Assembly: GCA_035772735.1 (NCBI GenBank) | Contig: JASDFA010000002.1 | Location: 34,926,501 to 34,990,500, forward strand | Reading direction: 5' to 3' | DNA length: 64,000 bases | Source: Datura wrightii | Taxonomy: Eukaryota > Streptophyta > Magnoliopsida > Solanales > Solanaceae | Shown here: positions 11,350 to 22,569 of the stretch, piece after piece | How positions within the stretch are numbered: the first letter of the stretch is position 1 | Layout of the letters: each line of letters starts with the position of its first letter | The notes under the pieces: generated by a model | What the model was told of the DNA's origin: nothing | The model's input: only the letters and a program-made list of their open reading frames with translations | The model's database searches: none | Program-made: the position numbers and the translations under genes

Positions 11350-13268
11350 TCAGACTTCACCTTTGTCATTTTGTGAAGGTGGTACCTTCGCGATAGTAGT
11401 GGCTCTAGCGGTGGCCAGCACACTCAATGGTGTAACAATAGGGGGAGTGGTCCCCCGCTCAGTGGATGTAGCTGCTTGAACGGCCTCTGTGGTAACTAGG
11501 GCTAAATGTGGCTCACACGATGGGTCATGGCCGCTAGCAAGCTCGGGCTGAGCTGTGGTGGAGCTTCCTGATCCTCTAACTCTCTTATGCAGCTCCGTCA
11601 TATTCTCCTCAAGAGCAAGCATACTCTCTGCTCTAGCCCGCTTGTACTCTTTCTTCTCCTTCTTTCTCTTTTTTCTAAAACTCTCCTCACCAGAATCTTC
11701 AGCAACTCTCCTCTTGCCTTTATCACCAGTTGTAGTTGGTCCCCAATATGCTGCCAAATCATATCCTCATCAAGCTCTGCATCTACTTACAAAAGAGTGG
11801 GAGCTTCTATAACAGTTGGTTATCGTAAAGACAACTCAACCACTTGACTCCGAAGAGCCCCAAGCTTTGCATGGAGACTGCTGGTGTCTGACTACTCTGC
11901 CATCCTCCTGTTAAATCTACTCTCAAAACTATCCAGGCGGGCATGAAGAGCTTGAGCTATTGCATCTATCTCATATTTGACCCATGGCTTTAAATTCTCC
12001 ATCATTGCCTAAATTTTGCGCTCGACCATGGTCAATCTCTTTGCTAGCTTCTAGAGGAAATCTTGTGGTACAAAGATGTACCCTGCTGGAGTCTGAGTCT
12101 GTACATTGGGCAGCGGTGTAGCTGAGGTGTTGGGAGCTTCCTCTAAATGACCGGCATCTGTAACCGATGTCTCGCTCTGCTCCTGAGTACTGGGGACATT
12201 CACTTGTACGTCCCTTCCTGGCTGAGCTACTGGGATAGCTGTAGGCATCCTGGATCTGCTTATCGGGTTTATCTCATCCCACCAAAGCCGCTTTGTTAGA
12301 ACTCAACATGTTGTCATTGATTATGGGTGCTAATCGATGTATCACCAGTGTCCAGCAAGCCTTTGCTATGAAGTTCAGTGAATTCTTTGTCACTGCTTGC
12401 TACTTGTACCTACTCGGTCTCGTCCTTGTTCTCAGCTATCACCTTTGCTAGCCATTGTAGCCTCTGTCGCCACCCCTGCTCAGACTCCTGATTTGCTTCA
12501 TTGCCTCTACGCTATAATCATACTCTGGTGTTATCCTTGTTGGTCTGAACTGAGGTCCATACAACATTTGTGCAATAGTTCGATTAGGTACATCTACTAC
12601 TCGCCCTCGGACTAGAACACTCTCCAAGCAGGGTTGATCCTTTATCTTATTCCCCTCCTTTGCTTTCTACTCCATTGTTGCTAGGTAGTTGGCGTAGAAC
12701 TCCCCAATGATCTCTTCTGTGTATTGTGTAGGGGTCTTGGCCATCCATTCTAACCCATAGAAGCTAAAATATGCTTCATCTCCTTAACTTCATTCCAAGA
12801 ATTAGTGAGGATCCACCGTTCTTCTTGGATGCTTCTTTTTGGTTTGTTCTTGGCTGTGAGAGTTATCCCTTGTTCATATATCTCTTTAGCACCTGGCACT
12901 CTCCACCGCATTATTCTGTTTTCTCTGGAAGGGGTCTCCTCCTCCTCTACTTCATCACTACTTTCTGCATCATTCTAAGTCCCTTCCAACCTTTCCTCAG
13001 TGTTGGAGTCGGTTTTCGGCCTTTGTTGTTCCTCTCTAGCTCCCTCTTCAGACTAGGGAGCTTGATCGGATGTGGCAGTGGTTTCTTCGACTTGGGCCTT
13101 TGCTCTTGTCCTAGTGGTTCTGGTTCCATCGGTGTCTGAGGTGTCTACTTTATAATCCTCAAGTGAACCACTAGGTGAATCTCCAACTTTATCAGACTCT
13201 GAGTCAGTTGTTTTATCAATTAATGTCCTGCGGACTTGTGTTTTGTTTGCCCTGCGTTTGTATGTCAT
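11350..13268 (-). pseudogene. E2 accessory gene (plant 'putative transposon protein'-like), decayed
   Basis: Not a known retroelement enzyme. The ATG at 13268 sits in the context AAGGTACAATG, as in the E5 accessory gene. A charged N-terminus (YKRRANKTQVRR) is followed by an acidic Ser/Asp stretch. After a TAG and a frameshift comes a domain with FYGLEWMAKTP ... IIGEFYANYLA (12768-12664), VLVRGRVVDVPNRTIAQML and LNFIAKACWTLVIHRLAP. These match E5 positions with EFYAN, IKIRGQIVTL and REARIWLKIVCSCLIP. The C-terminus (12248 to 11350) is predicted helical with a basic run (KKRKKEKKEYKRARAE), perhaps a coiled coil. Function is unknown; several stops and at least one frameshift show it is dead in this copy. 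Confidence 0.65.
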
Positions 13269-13339
13269 TGTACCTTGTGAGAAAGAGGTAAGATTTTGAT
13301 TTTGAAAAAGAAAAATTCAGATAGAAAAAGTTTAGTATC

Positions 13340-13625
13340 ACACCACGGGTCCTCACTATGAGTCGCACCTCGAAGGTACGACTCGTGAGAGGCCCTGATG
13401 ATGCCCCACGACTCATAGGTATGACTCGAACCATGAAGGTACGGTCGTACCTTGAGTCATCTAATGAAGTCCCATTTTGAATAAACTTCTATTTTTCACC
13501 ACAACTCGTGGTACGACCTGTAGGTCGATTCCACGAGTCGTAGGGTGGGCTTCCCAGATCAATTTTTCAAGATAAGTGGTACAAGCACTTAGTACGATTC
13601 GTGGTGTCAACCTACGGCCCATACT
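13340..13625 (-). promoter_or_regulatory. U3-like motif cluster next to E2 accessory gene
   Basis: Repeated variants of ACGACTCGTA, GGTACGACTCGTG and CCACGAGTCGTAGGG fill this stretch. They are the same words that crowd the E2 LTR U3 (9180-9600 and 18230-18650). It lies about 70 bases upstream of the accessory ATG. An internal promoter or enhancer derived from the LTR is a plausible reading, not shown. Confidence 0.5.
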
Positions 13626-14169
13626 GTGTTGGGTACCCTTTTTAAGACTATTTTTACGATTCTTTTGCTCAGTGTGTAAGTGTTTGGATTGCACATTTTT
13701 GGGTACTCAGATTTCCCCCAGGTCTAGCATATGGTAAACTCCTTTTTTACAATACTCAATCCTCCCCTACCCACAACTCCCTTTAGGTGTTTCATCGGCC
13801 AAAATTCAGTACATTGCAATTGGGTTTCTAGTTGAGTTGATGTTTTTAAACATAACCATTGATTTTCAAGCATACCAAGTGATTCTTATGGGTTTTTGAT
13901 TCCCTTAAGTTCACTTTCAAACATGTAGATCTTGCAATATAAATAACTTACTTGATTGTCGATTCATAGACTGGAAATCAACTTCTAGGGCATTGCACAC
14001 TTAGTTGAAGCAAGAATTTTGTGCTTAATTTCTTGATGATGAAGTTACGGGTGTTGGGAAGAGGATGCTCAAGTCATGGGTTGTGGGTTTGTGAGGTGTT
14101 CGCGTGGGAGAATGGTGAATTTTGAAGTTTAAATAGGTAAGGGCATATTTAAAAATTTGGGTAATTTTG
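13626..14169 (-). other. Spacer between U3-like clusters of E2
   Basis: Non-coding, with no supported ORF. It lies in the position of an untranslated leader between the two motif clusters. I see no other structure in it. Confidence 0.4.
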
Positions 14170-14400
14170 ACCCGTCACGACTCGTAGGAGAAACCTACGA
14201 CCTTTACCCTGACCCATAGTGACTTTAACAAAAGAGAACTTACCTGGTGACCTACGATTGCATCCTACGACTCATACTATTTAGGTATGAATCGTAGGAC
14301 GAGTCGTAGGTCAGAATTTGCTTCGAATTTTCTCTGCTTTACACCACCACTGTTGCCACGACTCGTAGGACCTCACCACGAGTCGTACTGAGATCCTGTA
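14170..14400 (-). promoter_or_regulatory. Second U3-like motif cluster in E2
   Basis: This holds several ACGACTCGTAGG variants (for example near 14177, 14265, 14300, 14356 and 14380) like those of the E2 LTR. It follows the hairpin modules and precedes the leader-like spacer. Confidence 0.45.
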
Positions 14401-14463
14401 AGTAAATTTTTCATCCATCTGTTTTTGTTTCCCTAGGCACTGAGCACACATTAGTTCACTAAT

Positions 14464-14510
14464 TTGGGTTTCCTCCCAAGAAGCGCTTGATTAAACGTTG
14501 CGGCACGACG
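14464..14510 (-). other. Hairpin pair module, E2 copy B
   Basis: Hairpin 1 (14510-14496) has stem CGTCG/CAACG with one mismatch and loop TGCCG. Hairpin 2 (14479-14464) has stem TTGGG/CCCAA and loop AGGAAA. Between them lies AAGCGCTT. It is a tandem second copy of the module at 14548-14596. Confidence 0.6.
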
Positions 14511-14547
14511 CAGGTGGTCTGGTTACTCAAATTTCACCAAACCACCA

Positions 14548-14596
14548 CTTGGGTTGCCTCCCAAGAAGCGTCTGATTTAACGTTGTGACACGACGT
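14548..14596 (-). other. Hairpin pair module, E2 copy A
   Basis: On the minus strand hairpin 1 (14596-14580) has outer stem ACGT/ACGT and loop region TGTCA. Hairpin 2 (14565-14548) has stem CTTGGG/CCCAAG with loop AGGCAA. It starts 16 bases after the protease stop. The same pair with different stem bases occurs in E5 and E7, which supports a real RNA structure. Confidence 0.65.
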
Positions 14597-14611
14597 AGGT
14601 CTCTTGACTAC

Positions 14612-15574
14612 TCAGAATTCGTCAAGTGACTCATACTCATCGTCCAGTGCTGAGATCTCACTAAATTCCTTTGGTTGCTTCATGGTCTGACAGATGTTGA
14701 AAGTGACCTTTTCTTTGTTTAGCCTAAACTTTAACAGGCCATCTTCCACATCTACTAGAGCTCTCCCGGTAGCGAGGAATGGTCTCCCCAGAATGATGGG
14801 GACCTTATAATTGACCTCGCAATCCAAGATCACGAAGTCTGCTGGGAATATGAACTTAGCAACCTTGATGAGCACATCAACTAGGATGCTCACTAGTGTC
14901 TTTAGTGCTCTGTCGGCCATCAGTAGCCGCATGTTGGTTGGTGTGGGGGCTCCCAATCCTAGCTTCTTGAAGACCGCCAAGGGCATTAGATTAATGCTAG
15001 CTCCCAGATCAGAGAGTGCCCTTGTGAACTCGACATTACAAATGATGCAAGGTATCGTGAAGGCACCTGGGTCTTCCTTTTTCTAAGCTAAGACCCTTGT
15101 TGCTATGGCACTGCAGTGATGGACATTGTCAACCGGCTCATAGCTTATAGATCTTTTCTTCGTCACCAGGTCCTTCATGAATTTTGCATATCTTGGCATC
15201 TGCTCTAGTGCTTCGACCAACGGTATATTCACCGAAAGTTGTTTAAGCATTGAAAGAAATATTTGGAATGTACCATTGTCTGCCTTTTTCTTCATCCTTT
15301 GTGGGAATAATGGAGGTGGTCTTGGGATAGCCTTTTGCGCTAGAGTTGCCCCTTGTTCAATGTCGCATTCCTTATCACCCCTAGGTGCCTCTTGCAACTC
15401 ATCATGTTGTGTCTCATCACCAATCTCTTCTTCCTCAATCACGCTTTCTTTCCTCCTTTCAACTTCAATAGGGATGGTTTTACTACTCCTAGTTATCACT
15501 GCCATGCAATGAGCATCATTCTTTAGATTCTGGACAGTGTTGCTAGGAAGTGTACCCTTTTTCCTAGGGTTCAT
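14612..15574 (-). pseudogene. E2 aspartic protease region, one internal TAG
   Basis: Processes Gag in the particle. From 15574 the stretch shows AVITRSSKT, a charged linker, PPPLFPQRMKKK, VNIPLVEALEQMPRYAKFMKD and then a TAG at 15083-15085 (LA*KKEDPGAF). In the same frame the active site DLGASINLMP and ILGRPFLATGRALVD follow. It ends naturally at 14612 with EYESLDEF. In Athila relatives the frame would run on into RT; here it stops and the hairpin modules follow, so pol was lost cleanly after the protease. Apart from the single stop the frame is open. Confidence 0.87.
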
Positions 15575-16083
15575 TTATGCCGACAGTTGCCCAAGTTGGT
15601 GTTCTATCTGCTTGATGGCGGTGGCATGAGATTCCACTTTTTGACCCATTCTAGATAAGTCACTTCGAATTTCTTTTAACTGATCATCCGTGGACCTCAC
15701 CTTTTTCAGCATTTCGGCCATCATACTCTCCAGCTTTGATTGTCCGGCCTCCCCTTCTCATGCGTTTGGAGGCACATAGACTCTAACTCGGTCATTGCGA
15801 TATCCGTCATTTCTTCTCTATTCTCCCTCTCGCTCACGACCATGACTCCTCTCTCTGAACCCGTTCCTATTGAATTTGTTTCTGTATTGGTTCTGACCTT
15901 GATTTCCAAAACCTTGGTGCCAATTGCCTTGTCCAGACGCTTGGGCGTTGGCTCGAAAATCCGCCACTTGGTTATCTAGGAAGTTTGTCTCTTCATCCGA
16001 ATCAGAGTGATCTACTCCCTACTCCCTTCCTTGAGTTCCCACTGCATTTACCTTTTTGGCTCCTTCTCCCATGATATGCTGTG

Positions 16084-17068
16084 TCAACAAATCCAATGAT
16101 GTGCGCATGTGAGCCAACTCTTGATTGCGTTCTTACTCCTTTGTTGATCTGCAGTCAAACCTACAACATATGTACCTGCCACTGCATCAACCTCCCTCGT
16201 GTGCCAGGCCCTATTTGTCTTAGTCACCCTATCAAGGATAGTGGTTGCTTCCTCCCAGGTGTGACTCATCAATGCCCCTTTAGCCACCGTGTCTGCTACA
16301 GCCTTGGTGCTATTAGTAAGAGACTTGTAAAAAACTTTCTAACAAATTATAATCTGAGATATTATGGTTCGGGCACTTAGTCAACTTCTTTTTGAACCTC
16401 AACCAGGTTTCATGAAGTGCCTCAGTCTTTATTTGCCAGAAATTGTAAATCTCATCTTTTAACTGTAACATCCTTGATGGGGGATAGATTCTCTCCAAGA
16501 AGTCTTGTTTAAGTTCCCTCCAATTGGTTATGGAGTCGTTGGGCAACTCCGATAACCACTAAGTAGCTTTCCCTGATAGAGAGAAAGGGAAGAGTCGGAG
16601 TCGAATGGCATCCTGGCTTACTTCGGGAAACCTGTATGCCTTGCATATTCCTACAAAGTTCATCAAGTGCAGGTTGGCGTCATCCGCTGCGTGGCCACTG
16701 AACACCACCTTCATGTTTAGCGATTGAATTATGGTGCTCGTAATGTAAAATTTGGCCCCAGCGGGCAGTGGTGGTGGTACAACTGCTCCAGTTGACCAAA
16801 CTTCATCAATGTCTATGTCCTCATCATCAAAGAACAAAGGGGAAAATCTCTGAGCTCGGTTGCCCCTCCTATGTCGACCAGTGTTTACCACCTCATCTCT
16901 ATCATCACCAGCCTGCTGAAGTGCAGCTAACCGAGCTAGCTCGTCTTTCCTAGCTTCTTTAGCTAACCAGATTTCTCTTTTCTCAGGGTTTTCCATTCTA
17001 TGCAGTGCTCGTTCAATTTCGGGATTTAGTGGAACAAGGGGGTCTCCTCTACTCCGAGTTCTTGGCAT
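16084..17068 (-). pseudogene. E2 gag, broken
   Basis: Forms the particle core. It starts with ATG at 17068 (MPRTRSRGDPLVPLN), which is a better start than any in E1 or E5. The Gag domain follows: MNFVGICKAYRFPEVS, IRLRLFPFSLSGKA, then a TAG at 16559. In the same frame come NSITNWRELKQDFLERIYPP-like sequence and HETWLRFKKKLTKCPNH. Another frame carries WEEATTILDRVTKTNRAWHTR (16287-16084). Beyond that (to about 15600) only frame-broken pieces of the C-terminus are readable, including QGFGNQGQNQYRNKFNRN. Gag is clearly diverged from E1/E5 Gag, so E2 belongs to another Athila family. Confidence 0.82.
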
Positions 17069-17175
17069 TCACCGGAGGACAGCCTGTGGGTAATCAAAAA
17101 CACAAAAATAAAGGTAATTAAGAAAATAATTACCAAAAAGTGAACTACAAGCAAATAACCTAGTCTTAGTCGTAT

Positions 17176-17194
17176 TCCCCCAACAACGATGCCA
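17176..17194 (-). other. E2 primer binding site (tRNA-Asp type)
   Basis: On the minus strand TGGCATCGTTGTTGGGGGA, five bases from the LTR. It is a diverged tRNA-Asp primer site as in Athila elements. Confidence 0.8.
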
Positions 17195-17199
17195 CTTTT

Positions 17200-18824
17200 T
17201 GATAACGCTTAAACCACACTTCCAACTGAAGTATGAAGCGGACATTGTCAATAAGAAACCCAACTTAGAGGTTGGGGTCGATCCCACAAGGAATATGGAA
17301 GAGCTAGATTACAGCCGGTAGATGAACTCGTATGGTAATTACTTCACAATGGGGCGGATTCTAATAAAAATCAATAATGGAAATAAACAGCAGCCAAGAT
17401 TATATTTGTGAATCAATAATTAAAGGATAACTAGGGTTTGTGTTCCCCATGGGTTCATAACAGCTCTGGTATACACTCACGATCTTTACCAATACTTAAT
17501 TACAGAACTGATAACTTAGGTTCATTTAAACGATCGACCAATCTCTATTGAATGGATATCCTCAATTTCTCGACCGAGTCTCATGAGTTTTGCAAACTAA
17601 CCGTTATCACTAAGTTCCATATATAACTATCCTGCAACCACAACTCAAGTTAATAAAATGATCATCAAGATCAAGGCTCTATTGTAATTCTCTTTTCCTA
17701 ATCTCTACCTCTTCGACCAAATCAAGTAAAGAATTCAAGAACTTCCTAACGTTGCGCACCGTTAAGAATCATTAAAGATGAAGAGACTACAATATAAGTA
17801 ATTAGTGTTGGTTTTATACTCACTTTGTGCAACCCTAACTTGTTAATCCACCATGGTTCACACAACCCTAGCTATGGAGGTTTTAGCCTCTCATAGTTGC
17901 AAGGTTGTGAATTGTATTTATGATTAAAAAAATAAAACAATACTTACAAAGATGATTGTGAAAAACAATTCCTTCAATTAATCCACGAAATCTTGAATAA
18001 TAATTAGCAAGAACAATATGGATTCAAGAAAAGGTTGATCACAAGGTTGAACCAACTCAATTCTCTCTTTCAATGAAATCAAAATTGCTTACTACAATGT
18101 TTTCCTACTAAAAATAAGTCTATTCGTCGTCCTCTATGAAAAATAAAAAATAAAAAGTATGTATAGAGACACAAGAATCATTTTCCTAAACTAATAGGAC
18201 TGCTTTCCATATCTGTAGCCGACCTCATCAAGGGTCCACCTACGACTTGTAGGGGCTTCTCACGGACCATGGAATTGACTCGTGGCTTGGAGTGTTGGAT
18301 GAATTTTGCCTAAGTATTGGGCCAAGGTATGATTCGTACCAACATCCTACGACTCGTACATTGCACTCGTGGATTGATCCCGATACTTTGAAATTTGTCT
18401 GAACTTTACCACGACCGGTATGGTATGACTCGTACCTTCATCTCATGGATCGTAGGGTACTCTCATACTGAGAATCAGCCACCTGTGCAATTCTTCTGGA
18501 TTTCATGATTACTGGCTTACCAAGACTCGTACCATCATGGTATGATCCATGACAAGTCTCATGGGATCAGTCTTCCAGGTTAAGCTTTCAACTTCTTATT
18601 ATGGCCCTCAGTACGACTCATAGGTCCATCCTACAGATCGTACTGTGGACTGAACGTTTTTCCCTTTCTTTCACACTTTTAGCTTCCTTTTTAAATTTAT
18701 TGCTCCAACACTCATTTATCCTGAAATCAAAGGAAAAGTGCCTCATATCGACATAAATACACCTAAGTCCATACTATTTTCTTAGTTTTGAGAGTCAATA
18801 GTGGTGTAAATCCATAACACATCA
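17200..18824 (-). repeat. E2 5' LTR (1625 bp)
   Basis: Collinear with 8161-9772 from TGATAACGC to ACACATCA with many base differences. The hairpin at minus-strand nucleotide 5 is partly eroded here (GTGTTAT against ACACCAC). Confidence 0.93.
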
Positions 18825-18829
18825 AAAAT
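18825..18829. repeat. E2 target site duplication, right (AAAAT)
   Basis: AAAAT directly after the E2 LTR, equal to 8156-8160. Confidence 0.85.
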
Positions 18830-19458
18830 AATTTTAATTAGAATATTTTTTATAATTAGAGATATAGCAACACATCATAATTAGAATCACTCTAATAGAA
18901 AATATCATAATTAATATTATTTACTGTCTCTTTCCATAATTATAGTCATTCTAATAAGAAAGATTACTATGAATTTTATTATATATATTTAGGAGGATCC
19001 ATTCAGCATAATACGAACGGTTCAAAGTATACAATATAGGGGATAAAATCATGGTATAATTAGAGTCATTCTAATAGAATGGCTTCCTACGATATATTCT
19101 ATATATTTATAATTTAAATTATTGCGTAACGTATTTGAAATTAAATCAAATACTGTAGCATATAATTTTGATTAGATTGTTTCCTATAATCTATATATAG
19201 CAGTATATGATTATTTAATTGAAAATTGTTCGATATATATGGAAAAATAATGCCATAACAAGAATCATTCTAGTAAAAATATTTCTGGGACATATTCTAT
19301 ATCTTTATAATTTAAATTATTTAATTAAATCACGCAATAATTAGAGTCATTTTAATAGAAAATAATGTAATCAATATTATTTCCTATAGATATAGCACTC
19401 ACATTTAACTAATTATGATTTTATAATCAGATATTGTAGAAAATAATTTATATAAGAA

Positions 19459-19612
19459 TCTATATAATATTAAAAGGAGGGTAGTCTAACTTGATAATAA
19501 GCCAGAACTAACCACTTGGCACTTTCATAACAAAAAAACTATTTCAGATTGTATGTTATATATGAAAAAAATCACGCCATAATTATAGTCATTTTATAGA
19601 AAATATTCCTAC
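19459..19612 (+). mobile_element. Candidate Helitron-like 5' end (copy 2), cut by E3
   Basis: It begins A|TCTATATAATATTAAAAGG and follows copy 1 (7674) closely through TATGTTATATATGAAAAAAA until E3 interrupts at 19613. The terminus resembles plant Helitrons, but no 3' end is seen. Confidence 0.3.
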
Positions 19613-19813
19613 TGTAATGACCCGGATGCCGTTACAAGATGGTTAGGGACATAGAACACTGCAAACATGCTAAGAAAGGAATAAAAATTCTGTGAAACAA
19701 GCTAAGCATGAAATTGGGAAATTTTGGGTAGCTTCTGATTCAGGGGACCACTACAGCGGTGGAATTCCCACTGCAGCGAGACCTTGGTAGCGGTTGGAGT
19801 TCAGCCATGATGA
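19613..19813 (+). repeat. E3 5' LTR, first part
   Basis: It starts TGTAATGACCCGGATGCCG, like the LTR at 46700 (TGTAATGACCCCGATGTCG). Motifs such as CCACTACAGCGGTGG follow. E4 cuts it at 19813 and it resumes at 40045. Confidence 0.85.
19809..19813. repeat. E4 target site duplication, left (GATGA)
   Basis: GATGA before the E4 LTR; repeated at 40040-40044. Confidence 0.88.
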
Positions 19814-22354
19814 TGTTACACCCCATAAATTTAAAATGAATAAATAGCCTAATGGTATATGGATTAAGGGATTTAGGAAAAAAAAAAGGGAGAAAGTTGG
19901 TTTTTCCTTCAACATATCAAAAGATTTCAAGAAAAACAGAGGGTGGCCAAGACTTAGGCAAAACCCATAACAATTATATACATTTCCTTCCAATTATGCT
20001 ACGAAACACGGTTTAAATTCCGTTTCGGCTTAGATACCGAGGTATAAAGCTGCAGAGAGCAATCCTACGGAGTTGGTTTCGTGAAATTTGGCCGGCGAAA
20101 TGTCGTGCTACCGAGGTAAAGTAAATAGAATTGCTTTAAATTAGTACCAATGTGTTCATAGCGTTGCAGTGAGCATTTATCCCTTCCGGAATATTGAGAA
20201 ATAATGAGTTTTCGACCGTTTTCCGAAAGGTCGAAGTTTGGGATAGATATATATCAAAAGTGATAATTTCTCCCGGATATTAATGTATCTAGTTCTAATT
20301 GATGTGTATATGAATGTAGTTGGGAGAAACAACAGAAGTACCGACGAAAATCACATCGGTCAGTCGGGTACTCAGAAACCAGGTATGTAAAGTTATTCTT
20401 TCGGCAAGCCAGGAAGTACAGTGTAGAAAATAAATAGAATAAAGGCTATTAATAGATACCCAGCGTACAGGAACGATTTCAGTACAATTTCCAACAAGGA
20501 TGCTAGTATATCATTACGTATCATGTGATAATCAGAATAACGGATAGTCAGATGATTTTAGATAGTAATATGGTATCAGCTAGTAGCTCAGCATGTTCTT
20601 ACATAATACCCAGAATGGAAATTGTAAAAGTAGTACAATGAATTAGAAAGATTACAGACAGTAGGTATTACGTTCGTTGAGACTGTATCCGGTAACATAT
20701 GGCACATCTTATGTTATTGAGCTATATCCAGTTATAGATGGCATGTTCTATGTTATTGAGTTATATCCAGATGTAATCAGATCAGTAATCAGATATAGAA
20801 ATAGCTCTAGATACAGATGTAGCTCCAGGAATAGATATGGCTATAGAAACTGATATAGCTTCAGATCACGGATATCAATAATCAGATAAATAGATAAAGG
20901 CCAGGTAGTAGTTAGCCTAGCAATCATAAACAGTGTAAAGCAGAATATAGCATCAGTTGTTTAATACGGACTGGCCTTGAAATAAAAGAAGAGAATATGA
21001 TTAGTATTTTTTCATTTGAGCATACTAGCTGTGTATGTGTGTTGCATGTTGAGACTTGTTATGGCATGTGGGCACCCTTTAGCATCCCCACCACCCCTGG
21101 GTTATACATGTGTTGATAGCATATTCAGATATCGCCACCAGCTTGGCGATGTCGTCTACCTAGAGGACGATGATGGCCGACCACCATAATAATACGGTCC
21201 AGATTACCCTGCTTGCAGGGGCAGTTCAGTTCACTCTGCGCAGAGCCAGATTACCCTGTTTACAGGGGCAGATTACTCTGTGTGCGCTTGTGGCCGGGGG
21301 CAGTTTCAGATACAAATTTTTATAAAATTACCCTGTTGCGTGCTCGCACCCAGGGGTAGTTTCAGTTATAGATACAGTAGTAGATTACCCCGTGAGTGCT
21401 TGCGCCCAGAGGCAGGATCTTCGAACTCAGACACAGTTTATTGTCAGAGGCCGAGGCTTGAGCTACGTACCCAAGGGGGCCGGTAGGATGAGCTCCTAGT
21501 TATCAGAAGAGTGGAGTGACTTATTTTTTGTTGGTTTAGACCCGAGTAGGGGTAAATAGATTGTTCTGTTAGTTAGAACCTTTCGGCTTATGGGGGTCAG
21601 TCAAGTATTGTGTGTATTATTATGTATATCTATATGTGCTATTAGATACTGATAGACAGTAGGATGACACGTCATCAGGTACGCTCATTTTAGTTACAGA
21701 ATAAATAAACTCTCCCCAGTTATCCTCAGCTAGATAGACTCAGCTACTTCCTGCTTATATGTCATGTTATTGTTGCTATCCATTTTAATTGTGTATTTTA
21801 GTTTGCTTTACATGCTCAGTACCTGTGGTACTGACGCCCGTGGGGCATTGCATTGCTTGCCTGCAGGTACTCACAGATGAGGAGCCGATCCCTCGTGATC
21901 CTAGCCAGCACAGAGTTATCAACTCCTGTCATCTGGAGCTTCATATTCAGAGGTGTATTTCATTTTCTTTGTTGTATAGTACGGGTAGGTCGGGGCCCTG
22001 TCCTGACCATTCTATTATTGCTTCCTAGAGGCTTGCAGTCTGATGTTTCCTGTAGTGGTGGAGCCGGTCGTGTGGGGCAGTGCATGTATATTTGTGTTTA
22101 GTTGTTGATGTTGGCCCTGTGGGGCCTTCTTCTGGTTATAGTTAGTGACCTTGTCGGTCACAAAGGTGAATAGTAGTTGCTTTAGATTATAGCATCATTG
22201 TTCTGGTTTGCTGTTGCGCATTGCAGGTGGCTATAGGCTTAATCGGCCGGGGGCTGTATTTACAACCGCTATATAGCCGGTTTGTTTCTTGAAATAGAGC
22301 CAGAGTCTAGCAGGCACCAGGTGCCCGTCATACCCCCCAAGGTGGGGTGTGACA
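19814..22354 (+). repeat. E4 5' LTR (2541 bp)
   Basis: TGTTACACCCCATAAATTT to GGTGGGGTGTGACA. Inside are two roughly 50-bp repeats around TTATGTTATTGAGYTATATCC (20660-20770) and an array of short hairpin-forming units at 21200-21420. By eye it is nearly 90 percent identical to the 3' LTR in the first 200 bases and closer further in. Confidence 0.93.
21205..21420 (+). repeat. Hairpin array in E4 LTR
   Basis: About six consecutive units of the type ATTACCCTG-N-CAGGGGCAG. Stems differ: CCCTG/CAGGG, the palindrome CTCTGCGCAGAG, CCCTGT/ACAGGG, and a longer CCCTGTTGCG...CGCACCCAGGG. The 3' LTR carries the same array near 38905-39115. Confidence 0.6.
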
Positions 22355-22358
22355 AACT

Positions 22359-22370
22359 TGGCATCAGAGC
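22359..22370 (+). other. E4 primer binding site (initiator Met)
   Basis: TGGCATCAGAGC, four bases after the LTR; one base off the canonical TGGTATCAGAGC. Confidence 0.88.
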
Positions 22371-22569
22371 AGTTCATGTCCCAGGGAGTCTGCAAGCCGT
22401 GCTAAGTAGAGTCTTGTCTATGGATGTGTTGTGCACCACATATTATTGGCAGGAGGCTGCGAGGCATAATAGGATGGTTACCCTTCTTTCATACTCAGTC
22501 GTGCCATAGCATAGTACAGTATAGGGTTGGATCTTTTCAAACTTACCACTCTCTTTGTCTAAAGATACT

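Larger units (their letters stand above)
8161..18824 (-). mobile_element. E2: polymerase-less Athila-type element with accessory gene
   Basis: A complete insertion of 10,664 bp with two LTRs (8161-9772 and 17200-18824) and an AAAAT target duplication. On the minus strand the order is 5' LTR, tRNA-Asp-like primer site, gag, protease and two tandem hairpin modules. U3-like motif clusters, a decayed accessory gene, a long 3' region, a purine-rich tract and the 3' LTR follow. No RT, RNase H or integrase homology appears between protease and 3' LTR, so the element depended on enzymes supplied in trans. The two LTRs are clearly diverged, so it is older than E5. It inserted into the AT-rich repeat stretch. 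Confidence 0.92.
18825..19612. repeat. AT-rich degenerate repeat stretch, right part
   Basis: Continuation of the stretch at 6891-8160, with the same phrases (AATTAGAGTCATT, TTCCTACGATATATTCTAT). It ends where the E3 LTR begins. Non-coding. Confidence 0.7.

Noticed and set aside
11555..11847. Two overlapping plus-strand ORFs rich in Leu and Ser
   Set aside because: They lie opposite the Lys/Glu-rich helical tail of the E2 accessory gene and are its antisense shadow.
21205..21420. Regularly spaced repeats as a CRISPR array
   Set aside because: Units vary in length and sequence, lie inside an LTR of a plant element, and appear again in the other LTR.
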